Below, one piece after another: positions 26,708 to 39,800 of a stretch of DNA of 64,000 nucleotides. Every line of letters begins with the position of its first letter. Position 1 is the stretch's first letter. Source of the stretch: Desulfolithobacter dissulfuricans (GTDB lineage: Bacteria > Desulfobacterota > Desulfobulbia > Desulfobulbales > Desulfobulbaceae); the NCBI RefSeq assembly GCF_025998535.1, contig NZ_AP024233.1, positions 496,001 through 560,000 on the forward strand. The letters run 5' to 3'. Position numbers and translations under genes: made by a program. The notes below the pieces were generated by a model. The model searched no databases. It saw only the letters and a list, made by a program, of their open reading frames with translations, and was not told where the DNA came from.

Positions 26708-27377
26708 CGATTTTCGCCTTCCAGACCAGCTCCAGGTTTCCTTCGTGATACCAGCCAACCTCACCCTGCATCGGGATACGTATGCCATTAACCATCTGGT
26801 AGTTAGAAAAATGCCCTTCCCACGGTACCTGGATGTACCTGTTCCCGAACCGGCCGTATCGTCCCGGACTGTAGATGCCCGTCACCTCACCATTCCTGTT
26901 GAATCGGAACTCCAGGGAAACGGTCAGGTCATGTTCCGTCAGGGTGGCCCGGGCGGCTTCTTTGCTGATTTCGTGCCAGCGGACCTTGGCCCGGGGAAGG
27001 AGAGCCGTGGGATACCAGACTGCTTCGGCCAGGTATCTGTGCAGGGCGCCGGAGTTTAATTCCGGTACATCGGTGGCGGATGCAAGGGGCAGGAGGGACA
27101 AAAGCTGGACCCTGCCCGAGCCAACGCCACCACCGTAACTGTCGACAACACGTAGATGAATGCCACGGACCAGGCGAATTCGGCCATCCCAGAGGAATCT
27201 GGTTTCCAGCGGCCAGATCTGGTGCCTGGCGGTAAAGGACATCCACTTGGCGGAGGTCGGACTCGGGCGCTGTTTCCCGCTTTGGCTCAGGGATACCTTT
27301 GCGATCTCCGTACGGTTCCCGGACAGGACATGGTGAAAATACTGTGCCACCACAGGTGGCAGATCCTTCTCTATCAT
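26670..27377 (-). CDS. DUF6544-family protein
   Basis: The 235-residue protein matches the layout of DUF6544 (formerly DUF6920) proteins: LPPVVAQYFHHVL at the start, an alternating W/F region, VRGIHLRVVDSYGGGVGSGRVQLLSLLPLA, the GALHRYLAEAVWYPTALLP motif, and a W-rich beta C-terminus. No signal peptide or membrane span is seen. Function is not established for the family. GGAG lies upstream of ATG 27377 on the minus strand. Its 3' end overlaps that of the EAL-HDOD gene by 38 bases tail to tail. Confidence 0.75.
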   Translation of the reverse strand: MIEKDLPPVVAQYFHHVLSGNRTEIAKVSLSQSGKQRPSPTSAKWMSFTARHQIWPLETRFLWDGRIRLVRGIHLRVVDSYGGGVGSGRVQLLSLLPLASATDVPELNSGALHRYLAEAVWYPTALLPRAKVRWHEISKEAARATLTEHDLTVSLEFRFNRNGEVTGIYSPGRYGRFGNRYIQVPWEGHFSNYQMVNGIRIPMQGEVGWYHEGNLELVWKAKIVRTGPGPQISRR

Positions 27378-27910
27378 CGCTGCTCCGTTTAAGGGTCAGA
27401 GCATCCAGTCTGTTTAGACCTCTGGAAGAGGATAGCCCTGTTTCTTGCTTGGTCCCGATGAACTCCACACAGGTGCCTCAACGGTCCAGAGGAGGTTTGA
27501 CGCTCTCATGGTCATTTCTGTCAACCATTCTGTCTGACAACGATTTTGTGGTAAAACGAGGTCCGCATAATCCATCTTTTTTTCAGCCTGTCTCGACAGA
27601 TATTCGAGGTGCCACGCTGCAGGATCGATGTATTTACGCGGAATTGCCGTAAATAGCTTTTCGTTCAAGCAGTTACGTGCCTGGAGAAGCTGGGAAAAGG
27701 GAGGTTCTTTCCTCTTTTTTTGTTTTGACTTCAAACATTGTCTTTAATAAACTTAAGTAGATACAAGGAAAAAATAAATGGGATCATTTCTCGGAAAGTG
27801 ATTTCGAGACCTGTTTTAGCCAAATCCGAAAACCGTGGATAACTCCCGGACTCGTCTTGTCCGTTACAACGGAACATTCTTTTCAACCAGCTGGTGCAAA
27901 CATTTTCATC
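27378..27910. other. Intergenic region, no clear gene
   Basis: About 530 bases of lower GC content lie between two divergent genes. Open frames up to about 106 codons exist on both strands, but they lack ribosome binding sites and look unlike proteins. A weak hairpin (AGG/CCT with flanking bases) followed by seven T occurs near 27695-27722. Promoters for the flanking genes should lie here, but none is clear. It could include the remnant of a decayed gene. Confidence 0.45.
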
Positions 27911-28339
27911 ATGATCACCGTCGTCCTTGCAACCATGGGTCTGCTGCTGGCCTGGGTAAACCCGGCTTTCGCGGTCCAGGCCCATGGTGACCCTGAGGGG
28001 ATTTTTTCGCACCAGCTTGGCCACCTGCTTTTTGCCATCGGCATGGTCTACATGCTCTTCCGTGTCCATCGTTCCACCCTCCAGACCCCCGGCTGGCGAG
28101 AGTTCCGCATTTTTCTCTGGCTGATCATCCTCTGGAATGTGCAGACCTTTATCGGCCACTGGTTACTTAAGTATGTAACCCCGGACCATTTTGTCCTGAC
28201 CAACGGCCACATTGTCGCCTTTAGGGCCGACAATCCGCTGGACTGGTACCTGTATTTCTGTCGTTTTGATCACCTGCTGCTGGTCCCGGCCTTTTTCTTT
28301 CTATTCAGAGCCCTGAACAGATGGAGAGCCCAGGCATGA
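27911..28339 (+). CDS. Membrane protein coupled to a hybrid histidine kinase
   Basis: This 142-residue protein has a hydrophobic N-terminus ending in NPAFAVQAHG, which may be cleaved after AFA, a histidine-rich section (SHQLGHLLF) and two to three more membrane spans (about residues 33-50, 66-85 and 116-132). I do not recognise the family. The start is uncertain: ATG 27911 suits a signal sequence, while a TTG at 27857 would add 18 residues; neither has a strong ribosome binding site. Its stop overlaps the kinase start as ATGA, so it is probably a sensory or accessory partner of that kinase. Confidence 0.65.
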   Translation: MITVVLATMGLLLAWVNPAFAVQAHGDPEGIFSHQLGHLLFAIGMVYMLFRVHRSTLQTPGWREFRIFLWLIILWNVQTFIGHWLLKYVTPDHFVLTNGHIVAFRADNPLDWYLYFCRFDHLLLVPAFFFLFRALNRWRAQA

Positions 28340-30684
28340 TACTTTCCTGGTGGCCGGTTGTTATCTGCGATATTGCCGGGGCGGTGGTAACGCTCGGCCT
28401 GGCGTTTGCCAGCCTCAGGGCCGCCCGGCAATGGATGAGCCGGCGGCCCGATGATGTGTTTCGGCAGTATATCTATCTGCTGACCATCGCCATTGTCTTT
28501 TTCGCTGTTTCCCGCTCCTTTGGTCACCTGGTCAAACAACTTCTGCTGCTGGGCAACATGCCCGGCATCTGGCGGGCCGTCGCCCCGGTGAGCGGTTCGG
28601 TCAACAGCGCTGTCTTCGTGGTGATCTTTGCCTTTGGCATCTATTTCCACCGGTTCCGAACGGTGCACGAGGAACTGGAACAGCACAAGCATCAGCTGGA
28701 ACAGCTGGTGGAGGAGCGCACGCTGGAACTGGAGCAGACAAACTTCAAGCTGGAAGAAGAGATTGCCGAGCGGCGCCACATTGAAAAACAGCTGCTTGAA
28801 TCGAGGGCCACCCTGGAAAACATCTTCAACAGCTCGGTGCCCACCTGCATCACCCATCTTGATTTCACCCTCATGCATGCCAACCAGGCGTACCGGGAGA
28901 TATGGCCTTTCAGGGATGAACAAAGCGGTGTCAAGTGTTACGAAAACCGGCCCGGTCCCAACTGCCAAACCGAAAAATGTACCTTGCGCCGGGTGGTGCA
29001 CGGGCAGCAGGAGATTGTGACCTATGAGATGGCCAAGGAACTGCCCGGGAAGGGATTACGTCATTATCTCGTTACCGCCAGCCCGTTCCGTGATGCCCAG
29101 GGAAAACTCGTCGGCATTATCCAGAACTTCCAGGATATCACCCCCCGCAAGATGGCGGAGCGTGCCCTGGCCGCGGAACGGGAACGCCTCGCCATCACCC
29201 TCAATAGCATCGGCGACGGGGTTATCTGCACCGGCACCGACGGGCGGGTGACCCTCTTTAACTCCATGGCCGAAAAACTCACCGGCTGGAGCAGCGTCGA
29301 GGCGATCGGCCGTCCCCTGGAAAAGATCTTTCGGCTGGTCAACGCCCGCACCGGCGTGCCCTGCGAGAACCCGGTGGACAAGGTGCTGACCACCGGAAAT
29401 ATCGTCGGATTGGCCAACCACAGTCTCCTGGTTGGTCGCGATGGAAAGAAACGCCATATCGCCGACAGCGGTGCGCCGATCCGGGACCATGACGGGGCGA
29501 TCATCGGGGTAGTGCTGGTCTTTCGGGATGTCACCAGGCAACTGCAGATGGAAAAAGAACTGCAAAAGATCCAGAAACTGGAATCCATTGGGGTGCTTGC
29601 CGGTGGTATCGCCCATGATTTCAATAACCTGCTTGTGGCCATTATCGGCAATCTCAGTCTGACCGAACGGCTGGTCGATGCGGACAGCAAGGCCCGGGAG
29701 CTGGTCCATAACGCCAAGGCCGCATCTCTGCGGGCCAAGGAGCTTACCTGTCAGCTGCTCACCTTTGCCAAGGGTGGTGCCCCGGTGAAGAAGACCTCGT
29801 CCCTGGCCGATGTCATCCGGGAGTCGGTGGGGTTTGTGCTCCATGGTGAGAAGGTGAACTGTACCTTCCAGATTCCCGATGATCTCTGGCTTGTGGACAT
29901 TGATCAGGGACAGATCAGCCAGGTCATGCAGAACATGGTCATCAATGCTCGGGATGCCATGCCCGACGGCGGGACCGTCACCATAAGCTGCGTTAACCTG
30001 GAGGATATCACCGGCGAGAACATACCCGGTGTCGACGATGGCCCCTTTGTCCGGATCACGGTCAGTGATACCGGCTGCGGCATCGACCCGGCACTGATGG
30101 AGCGGATTTTCGAGCCCTACTTCACCACCAAGGAGGCGGGGAACGGGCTGGGACTGGCCATCTGCCACTCCATCATCAGCCAGCACGGCGGTCATATCAC
30201 CGTGGAGTCCCGCCGGGGTGCCGGGAGCTCGTTTAAGATCTATCTGCCCGCAGCTCCAGTCGCCCGGGAGACCGCGCCGGTGGCAAGCGACCAGGTCCGT
30301 ACCGGACGTGGTGGAGGGCACGTCCTGGTCATGGACGATGAAGAACTGGTGCGCGAAGTGACCCGCTCCATGCTGGAAGACCTGGGCTATACTGCAGTGA
30401 CCGTGACCGAGGGCCGGGAGGCTGTCCAGGTTTTCCGCCAGCATCAGGAGGCCGGCACCCCCTTTGACATCGTGATCATGGATCTCACCGTTCCTGGCGG
30501 TATGGGAGGCCGGGAAGCCGCGGTGGAAATTCTGGCCCTGGATCCACAGGCCAGGCTCGTTGTCTCCAGTGGCTATTCCAACGATCCTGTGATGGCCGAT
30601 TGCCGCAAATATGGCTTTGCCGCCGCCCTGGTCAAGCCCTTCACGGTCCACGAGCTCGAAATCATCCTCGCCGAGCTTGCGTGA
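28336..30684 (+). CDS. Hybrid histidine kinase with PAS domains and receiver
   Basis: The 782-residue protein has two to three N-terminal membrane spans, a coiled coil (about 110-150), two PAS domains (the first with a PNCQTEKC cysteine pair), a HisKA domain with His427 in GGIAHDFNNLL, an HATPase domain (QVMQNMVINARDAMPDGG; DTGCGID; GNGLGLAICHSI), and a C-terminal receiver with Asp716 in IVIMDLTVPGG. ATG 28336 has GGAG nine bases upstream and overlaps the previous stop as ATGA; an ATG at 28321 is less likely. There is no separate output regulator nearby. The ABC importer genes begin about 200 bases later. Confidence 0.92.
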   Translation: MILSWWPVVICDIAGAVVTLGLAFASLRAARQWMSRRPDDVFRQYIYLLTIAIVFFAVSRSFGHLVKQLLLLGNMPGIWRAVAPVSGSVNSAVFVVIFAFGIYFHRFRTVHEELEQHKHQLEQLVEERTLELEQTNFKLEEEIAERRHIEKQLLESRATLENIFNSSVPTCITHLDFTLMHANQAYREIWPFRDEQSGVKCYENRPGPNCQTEKCTLRRVVHGQQEIVTYEMAKELPGKGLRHYLVTASPFRDAQGKLVGIIQNFQDITPRKMAERALAAERERLAITLNSIGDGVICTGTDGRVTLFNSMAEKLTGWSSVEAIGRPLEKIFRLVNARTGVPCENPVDKVLTTGNIVGLANHSLLVGRDGKKRHIADSGAPIRDHDGAIIGVVLVFRDVTRQLQMEKELQKIQKLESIGVLAGGIAHDFNNLLVAIIGNLSLTERLVDADSKARELVHNAKAASLRAKELTCQLLTFAKGGAPVKKTSSLADVIRESVGFVLHGEKVNCTFQIPDDLWLVDIDQGQISQVMQNMVINARDAMPDGGTVTISCVNLEDITGENIPGVDDGPFVRITVSDTGCGIDPALMERIFEPYFTTKEAGNGLGLAICHSIISQHGGHITVESRRGAGSSFKIYLPAAPVARETAPVASDQVRTGRGGGHVLVMDDEELVREVTRSMLEDLGYTAVTVTEGREAVQVFRQHQEAGTPFDIVIMDLTVPGGMGGREAAVEILALDPQARLVVSSGYSNDPVMADCRKYGFAAALVKPFTVHELEIILAELA

Positions 30685-30886
30685 GGGAGTTTCCCGGGCC
30701 AGGCCCACTGCAATACCTTTCAGCTGTCGTCTGGCCGGCCTGTCAGCCGGGATCTCTCAGTTTCTTGTCTTTTCATGGGTTCCTGTTCCTGCAGTTGACG
30801 ATTGTCATTGCCTTCGGGGTGTGGTAGCTGTAGATCCTGAAACCATGCCCGTTTGTCTGTCCGGTATCTTTACAGAGGAGTGAACG

Positions 30887-31846
30887 ATGAAAAGGCTGTT
30901 GTTGTGTGTCGCACTGAGTTTTTTCGCCCTGGTTCAGGGTGTCCAGGCAGGGGAATATCGGATCTCGGTGAATCAGTTTGTCGAGCATCCGGCGCTGGAT
31001 TCCGTGCTCAGGGGCATGCAGGATTATTTCAGTGAACATGGTGTGGAGGTGCAGTGGAAGGTGCATAACGCCCAGGCCAACATGGGCACTGCCACCCAGA
31101 TTGCCCAGCAGATGATAGGGGAAAAGGCCGATCTCCTGGTGGCCATTGCCACCCCTTCGGCCCAGGCCTGCGCCCAGGCCTTGAACAAGGCCCCGGCCAG
31201 CATGAAAAGGCCCCTGCTCTTTACTGCGGTGACCGATCCGGTGGCTGCCGGGCTGGTGCGGGATCTGCAGCATCCCGGCGGCTACATCACCGGGGTGTCG
31301 GACCTCCTGCCGGTGGAAAAACACGTGGAGATGATCAGGGAGTTCCTGCCCGGCCTAAAACGGCTCGGAGTGCTCTACAACGCAGGTGAGGCCAATTCCA
31401 AATCCATCATTGCCAGCCTGAAAAAACTCTGCTCCGACCAGGGCATCACCGTGGTCGAGGCCACGGCTTCCAAGACCGCCGATGTGTACCAGGCCGCCAA
31501 GAGCCTGGTGGGCCAGGTGGATGCGGTGTTTATCCCCACGGACAACACCATTGTCTCGGCCCTGGAGTCGGTCATCAAGGTCGGCACCCAGAACCGGCTG
31601 CCGATTTTCGCCGCTGATGTGGATTCGGTGGCCCGGGGTGCGGTGGCAGCCATGGGCTTTGATTATTACCGCCATGGGCTCCAGACCGGTGCCATGGCTC
31701 ACCGGATTCTCGAAGGAGCCGATCCCGGCGGTATCCCGGTGGAGTTCCAGAAGGACCTGGAACTGCACATCAACAGGAAATACGCCACCCTCATGGGGGT
31801 CGTTCCCCCAAGAGACCTACTGACCAGGGCGGCCAGGATCTACTGA
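30887..31846 (+). CDS. ABC transporter substrate-binding protein, TrpX/PF04392 type
   Basis: The 319-residue protein has a signal peptide (basic start MKRLLL, cleavage probably after VQAG) and the two-lobed fold of the ABC_sub_bind family: YRISVNQFVEHPALD, DLLVAIATPSAQACAQALN, PLLFTAVTDPVAAGLV, and IFAADVDSVARGAVAAMGFDYYRHG. Family members bind aromatic amino acids or remain unassigned; the ligand here cannot be named. A GAGGAG precedes ATG 30887. It is the first gene of a three-gene importer with the following permease and ATPase. Confidence 0.88.
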   Translation: MKRLLLCVALSFFALVQGVQAGEYRISVNQFVEHPALDSVLRGMQDYFSEHGVEVQWKVHNAQANMGTATQIAQQMIGEKADLLVAIATPSAQACAQALNKAPASMKRPLLFTAVTDPVAAGLVRDLQHPGGYITGVSDLLPVEKHVEMIREFLPGLKRLGVLYNAGEANSKSIIASLKKLCSDQGITVVEATASKTADVYQAAKSLVGQVDAVFIPTDNTIVSALESVIKVGTQNRLPIFAADVDSVARGAVAAMGFDYYRHGLQTGAMAHRILEGADPGGIPVEFQKDLELHINRKYATLMGVVPPRDLLTRAARIY

Positions 31847-31898
31847 TCCGGCCGACCGTTCAGCCGACAGGTACCACAACTTTCCAGGGGAGCGGCTC

Positions 31899-32786
31899 AT
31901 GACCTTGTACGCGGCCACCGGGGCCATAGAGCAGGGGTTTGTCTATGGCATCATGGTGATCGGGGTCTATCTGACCTTCCGTATTCTTGATTTCCCGGAC
32001 CTGACCGTGGACGGCAGCCTGCCCCTGGGAGCCGCCATCTCAGCGGTGGCCATCACCAGCGGCGTCAATCCCTATCTTTCGCTGGTCTACGCCATGGGCG
32101 GCGGCTTCCTGGCCGGGATGGTGACCGCGGTGCTCAACACCAGGTTCAAGATCCTCCATCTCCTGGCCTCCATCCTCACCATGATCGCCCTCTATTCCAT
32201 CAATATCCGCATCATGTCCGGCCCCAACGTGGCCCTGCTAGGAGTGAACACGGTCTTTGACCCGGTTATCGGCCTCGGCGTGCCGCCCCATTACGCGGGT
32301 CTGGTGGTCTTTGCCGCCTTTGCCATCCTGGTGGTTAGCGCGATTATCTGGTTTCTCGGCACCGAGCTTGGCCAGGCCATGCTGGCCACCGGCGACAACC
32401 CGCAGATGATCCGCAGCCTTGGGGTCAACACCCATACCATCATTATCCTTGGGGTGGGGCTGTCCAACGGTCTGGTGGCTTTCAGCGGGGCCCTGGTGGC
32501 ACAGAATCAGGGTGCAGCCGATGTGGGCATGGGGATCGGCACCATTGTCGCCGGCCTGGCCTCGGTGATCATCGGCGAGACCATCTTCGGCACCAGGAGC
32601 ACGGCCAGGGCCTTTATCGCCGCCCTGCTGGGCTCCATTGTCTACCGGATGGCCATTGCCCTGGCCCTGGGGCTCAATATCGGTGGTTTTTCCTTCAATC
32701 CCAGTGACCTGAACCTGATCACGGCCATCCTCGTAGTCGGGGCCCTGATCGCTCCGCAGCTCAAAGACAGGTTCCTGAACAAATGA
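31899..32786 (+). CDS. ABC transporter permease, TrpY type
   Basis: The 295-residue protein has eight to nine membrane spans and matches the branched-chain amino acid/TrpY type permeases: FRILDFPDLTVDGSLPLGAAISAVAI near the N-terminus, LGVNTHTIIILGVGLSNGLVAFSGALVAQNQG as the coupling region, and a hydrophobic C-terminus. It follows the binding-protein gene by 52 bases with GGGGAG before ATG 31899. It should act as a homodimer with the next ATPase. Confidence 0.9.
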   Translation: MTLYAATGAIEQGFVYGIMVIGVYLTFRILDFPDLTVDGSLPLGAAISAVAITSGVNPYLSLVYAMGGGFLAGMVTAVLNTRFKILHLLASILTMIALYSINIRIMSGPNVALLGVNTVFDPVIGLGVPPHYAGLVVFAAFAILVVSAIIWFLGTELGQAMLATGDNPQMIRSLGVNTHTIIILGVGLSNGLVAFSGALVAQNQGAADVGMGIGTIVAGLASVIIGETIFGTRSTARAFIAALLGSIVYRMAIALALGLNIGGFSFNPSDLNLITAILVVGALIAPQLKDRFLNK

Positions 32787-32826
32787 AGCCAGAGTTTCGT
32801 CACAGTGGCAGGGAGCGGATACAGCG

Positions 32827-33621
32827 GTGATTACCCTTACAGACTGCAGCAAGTACTTCCACAGGGGAAGCGTGAACGAGGTTTTTGCCCTGAACCGCAT
32901 CAACCTGCAAATCGAGGAGGGCGATTTCGTCACTGTCATCGGCTCCAACGGGGCCGGGAAATCCACCCTGCTCAACTGTATTGCTGGCTGCTTCTTTCCC
33001 GATAGCGGACGGATCCTGATCAACAATCACGATGTGACCCGGTGGCCGGAGTACAGGCGGGCCCGGTTCATCTCCCGGGTCTTCCAGGATCCCCTGCTGG
33101 GGACCTGCCCTTCGGCCACCATTGAACAGAACCTTGCCCTGGCGCTTCTGCGGGGCAAGCGCCGTGGTCTACGCCGCGGCGTCAAGGCCAGGGACCGGCA
33201 ACTGTTCCGTGACCGGCTGGCGCAGCTGGGCCTGGGCCTGGAAGAGAGGCTGCTCGACCGGGTGGGTCTGCTCTCCGGCGGCCAGCGTCAGGCCCTGACC
33301 ATGCTCATGGCCACCATGGTCCGGCCCGAAGTCCTGCTCCTCGACGAGCACATCGCCGCCCTGGACCCCAAGACCGCCAACCAGATTCTCACCCTGACCA
33401 GGGATATCGTCGCCGAGCAGGGCCTCACCACCATGATGATCACCCACAACATGCACCACGCCATCAACTTCGGCAACCGCCTCATCATGCTCCACCAGGG
33501 CAGGATAATCCTGGACGTCCGTGGAAAAAAGAAAAGCGGCCTCACCGTCGAAGACCTGGTCCGTCAGTTCTACGAAGCCCAGGGCGAAGACCTGGCCCTG
33601 GATTCTATGCTGCTTGCCTGA
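32827..33621 (+). CDS. ABC transporter ATP-binding protein, TrpZ type
   Basis: The 264-residue ATPase has Walker A GSNGAGKST (about residues 39-47), the signature LSGGQRQAL, Walker B VLLLDEHIAALDPK, and the switch histidine in MITHNMHHA. GTG 32827 follows GGGAGCGG; it begins 40 bases after the permease stop. It powers the importer formed with the two upstream genes. It is the last gene of the unit; no clear terminator follows before the AT-rich ATPase gene at 33760. Confidence 0.92.
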   Translation: MITLTDCSKYFHRGSVNEVFALNRINLQIEEGDFVTVIGSNGAGKSTLLNCIAGCFFPDSGRILINNHDVTRWPEYRRARFISRVFQDPLLGTCPSATIEQNLALALLRGKRRGLRRGVKARDRQLFRDRLAQLGLGLEERLLDRVGLLSGGQRQALTMLMATMVRPEVLLLDEHIAALDPKTANQILTLTRDIVAEQGLTTMMITHNMHHAINFGNRLIMLHQGRIILDVRGKKKSGLTVEDLVRQFYEAQGEDLALDSMLLA

Positions 33622-33756
33622 GACGAGTTACATTTTTTCCCTTGAAATATCGGCCTGGTGCGTACCCTGTGATCAGGTACCTTGCTCACTTCCCCCTCCC
33701 ATGTTGCCTATTGCTGTACTATGTTGATCCAGGCGAAAAAATAATATAATATATAA

Positions 33757-36527
<2,771 letters not shown>

Positions 36528-36536
36528 GTGAACGGA
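36528..36536. repeat. Target-site duplication, right copy
   Basis: GTGAACGGA, identical to 34664-34672. It ends exactly where the 3' part of the interrupted ATPase gene resumes. Confidence 0.9.
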
Positions 36537-36775
36537 TGAAATCTCTTTCCCACATGGGTCTTGATGCAGAAAGATACTTCTGGAGGACAACCCAGCAGCA
36601 GGAAATAGACTATATTGAAGAAACAGCGCAGTCTCTGACCGCCTGGGAATTCAAATGGAACCCAGAGGCAAAGGCGAGAATCCCCAAGACCTTTACCCGT
36701 GCCTATCCGGAAGCTCGGTGTGCCGTAGTGACGCCAGAAAATTTCACTGAATTTTTAACCACCGAGACAGATTGA
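36537..36775 (+). pseudogene. AAA ATPase with DUF4143, 3' part
   Basis: The 79-codon fragment continues the DUF4143 domain: DAERYFWRTTQQQEIDYIEE, then AWEFKWNPEAKARIPKTFTRAYPEA and a short tail, which is the usual nuclease-like end of DUF4143 proteins. Without the insertion it follows directly after codon 304 of the 5' part. It has no start signal of its own and is presumably not expressed. Confidence 0.88.
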
Positions 36776-36874
36776 AAAAATGTCAAACGCACGAGTAATT
36801 CGTCACTGGCGCCCCATCTTCGAAGTATCCACTTATCTGCACGATCGCGGCTTCCGCCGATGGGGAGTGGGGGA

Positions 36875-39800
36875 TTACTCCGGCAAACCGTAGCCGCCGC
36901 CGCCCGGGGTTTCGATGCGGATGCGATCGCCGGGGGCGGCCTGGATTTCGTTTTTACCGCCCAGGTTGATGGTGGTCCCGTCGGCGTGGATGAAGAGGTT
37001 GCGGCCGCGTTTTCCCGGTTTGCCGCCGGCAAGGCCGTAGGGGGCAAAGACGCGCCGTTCAGAGAGGATACTGACCTGCAGCGGGGCCAGGAACTCGATT
37101 TCCCGCACCAGGCCGTCGCCGCCGTGGAATCTGCCTTCACCGCCCGAGCCGTGGCGGATACTGAACTCGCGCAGCAGAACCGGGAAGCGGCGTTCGAGGA
37201 TTTCCGGGTCCGTGATCCGGGTGTTGGTCATATGGGTGTGGACCCCGGACTGGCCATGCCAATCAGGTCCGGCCCCGGCCCCGCCGCCGATGGTTTCGTA
37301 GTAGCCGAACTCGGAGTTGCCGAATGTGAGGTTATTCATACAGCCCTGGGACGCGGCCGCCATCTCAAAGGCCCTGAGAATCACATCCACCACCCGCTGG
37401 GAAGTCTGGACGTTGCCGCCCACCACCGCGGCGTCCGGCGAGGGATCGAGCAGACAGCCTTTGGGGATGCGGATATCCACCGGTGCCAGGCAGCCGTCGT
37501 TCAGGGGCAGGTCTTTTTTTATCAGGCAGCGCAGGCTGTAGAGGATGGCCGACTTGGTCACCGCCCGGGGTGCATTGCAGTTGCCCCAGATCTGCGGATC
37601 CGTGCCGCCAAAATCAAGCACCGCACTCCCGGTGTCCCGGTCGATGGTGAGCCTGAGGGCAATCCTTGAGCCATCGTCGAGAAAATCCTCTGCCTCCACG
37701 CTCTCCTGCCGCGCCAGGCCGTGGTTCCCGGCAAATTCCCGCAGACTCTCCCGTACCGCCTCTTCGGCGGCCTCCTGCACATGTCCCATGTAGGCCTGGA
37801 CCACGTCCAGGCCAAAATGATCCACCATCTCGAGGATCAGGTCAATGCCCTTCTGGTTGGCGGCGACCTGGGCCTTGAGGTCCGAGAGGTTGTCGGACAG
37901 CCGCCGGGAGGGATGGGGTCCAGCCAGCAGCAACCTCCTGATGCCCTCTTCCTGGAAGACGCCGTCCCGGACCAGCTTGAAGGAGAGGATGGCGGCTCCT
38001 TCCTCGCTGAGCTGGCGGGAACTGGGGGGCATGGAGCCGGGCGAGATACCGCCGATGTCGGCATGATGGCCCCGGCTGGCCACCCAGAAGATTATTTCCG
38101 GGTGACTGGTGCCTTCCCGGTGGTGAAAGACCGGGGTCATGACCGTGATGTCGGGCAGGTGGCTGCCGCCGGCGGCCGGGTGGTTGGAGACCAGCACGTC
38201 ACCGGGAAAGATGTCGCCCTGCCGGCGGCGGATCTGTTCCCTGACCGCCTCGCTCATGGCGCCGAGGTGCACGGGCACGTGCGGCGCATTGGCCACCAGC
38301 TCGCCCCGGGCATTAAACAGGGCGCAGGAAAAATCCAGCCGTTCCTTGATGTTGGTGGAGATGGCCGTTTTCTGCAGCATGCGGCCCATCTGCTCGGCAA
38401 TGGACATGAACAGGTTGCTGAAGATGGCCAGGTTGACCGGGTCGATGCGGGTATCCACCCGCCGGCTGTCCACTGTCTCTCCCACCTCGATCTCTACGTC
38501 CCCGTAGGTTGTGATCCGTGCCTGGCAGCCCGGTTCCACCAGGATGGTGGTGGTGTCGTGGATCAGGATGGCCGGGCCCTTGATTGTTGTTCCCGGCGCC
38601 AGGGATTCCAGGGCAAAGATGTCGGTATCGTGCCAGGAACCGTCAAAATAGCACGGGTGGGTGCCCAGCCGGGTAACGGAGCAAGGTGTTTTTGCAAGCT
38701 CCCTGCGGTGCAGCCTTTCCGCCTTGCCCAGGGCCCGGACCCGCAGGTCATCGACCAGGATTTCCCGGTCGCCAAGCGTGAAACCGAATTCGCGCTGGTA
38801 TTCCCTGGCAAAGGCGGCCCCGAAATCACCGTCTTCGGGCTCCTGGATCATCAGCGGGGTGTCCGTGCCCTGGTAGCGCAGGTGCAGGTAGCGCTGTACC
38901 TGGATGGTGTCCCGGGTGAAGCCCTGGCCAAGCAGCTCCTCCATGGCCTGGTCGCTCAGTTCGTCGAGTTCCTGCTTAAGCACCGGCTGGTTTGCCCGGT
39001 TCCAGGTCAGGGCCGAGGGGCGCTGCCGCTGGCTGACCACGTCGGCCATGCCGATGCCAAAGGCGGACAGGATGCCGGAAAACCGGTGGATGAAGATTTT
39101 TTTTATGCCCAGCTTGCGGGCAATGGCGCAGCCGTGCTGGGGTCCGGCCCCGCCAAAGGTGGCCAGGACATGTTCCTTGATGTCAAAGCCGCGCAAGACG
39201 GAGATCTCCCGGATCGGCCGGACCATGACCTCGTTGGCCACGTCGAGAAAACCCAGCGCTACCTCTTCCACGCTGAGCGGCTCCAGCCCTTTTTCCCGGT
39301 AGCTGCGGTTGATCTCTTCGGTCAGCTCGGCCATGGCCTGGTAGGCGCCGTCCCGGTCCAGGGGCTGGTTCTCGTCCGGCCCGAAGATGTGGGGGAAGTA
39401 CTGCGGCTGGATCCTCCCCAGAACCAGGTTGGCATCGGTGATGGAGAGGTAGCCGTTTTTCCGGTAGCAGACCGGGCCGGGATGGGCGCCCGAGGATTCC
39501 GGGCCCACCTTGAACATGTTGTTTTCAAAAAAGAGCCGGCTGCCGCCCCCGGCGGCCACGGTCTTGATGTGCAGCTGCGGGGCCTGGATGCGGACCCCGG
39601 CGGTCCGGGTTTCAAAGGTCAGCTCGTACTCGCCGCCGTAGCGGGAGACATCGGTGGAGGTGCCGCCCATGTCAAAGCCGATCACCGGCTGGCCGGTTTC
39701 GCGGTGAAAGGTCGTCATGGCATAGCCCACCACGCCTCCGGCCGGGCCGGAGAGGATGGCCCGCGAGCCGCTGAACTTTTCCGCGTCTACCAGACCGCCG

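Noticed and set aside
27414-27734. Minus-strand frame of 106 codons in the gap before the membrane protein/kinase pair
   Set aside because: It would start with TTG, has no ribosome binding site and no recognisable pattern. A decayed gene remains possible.
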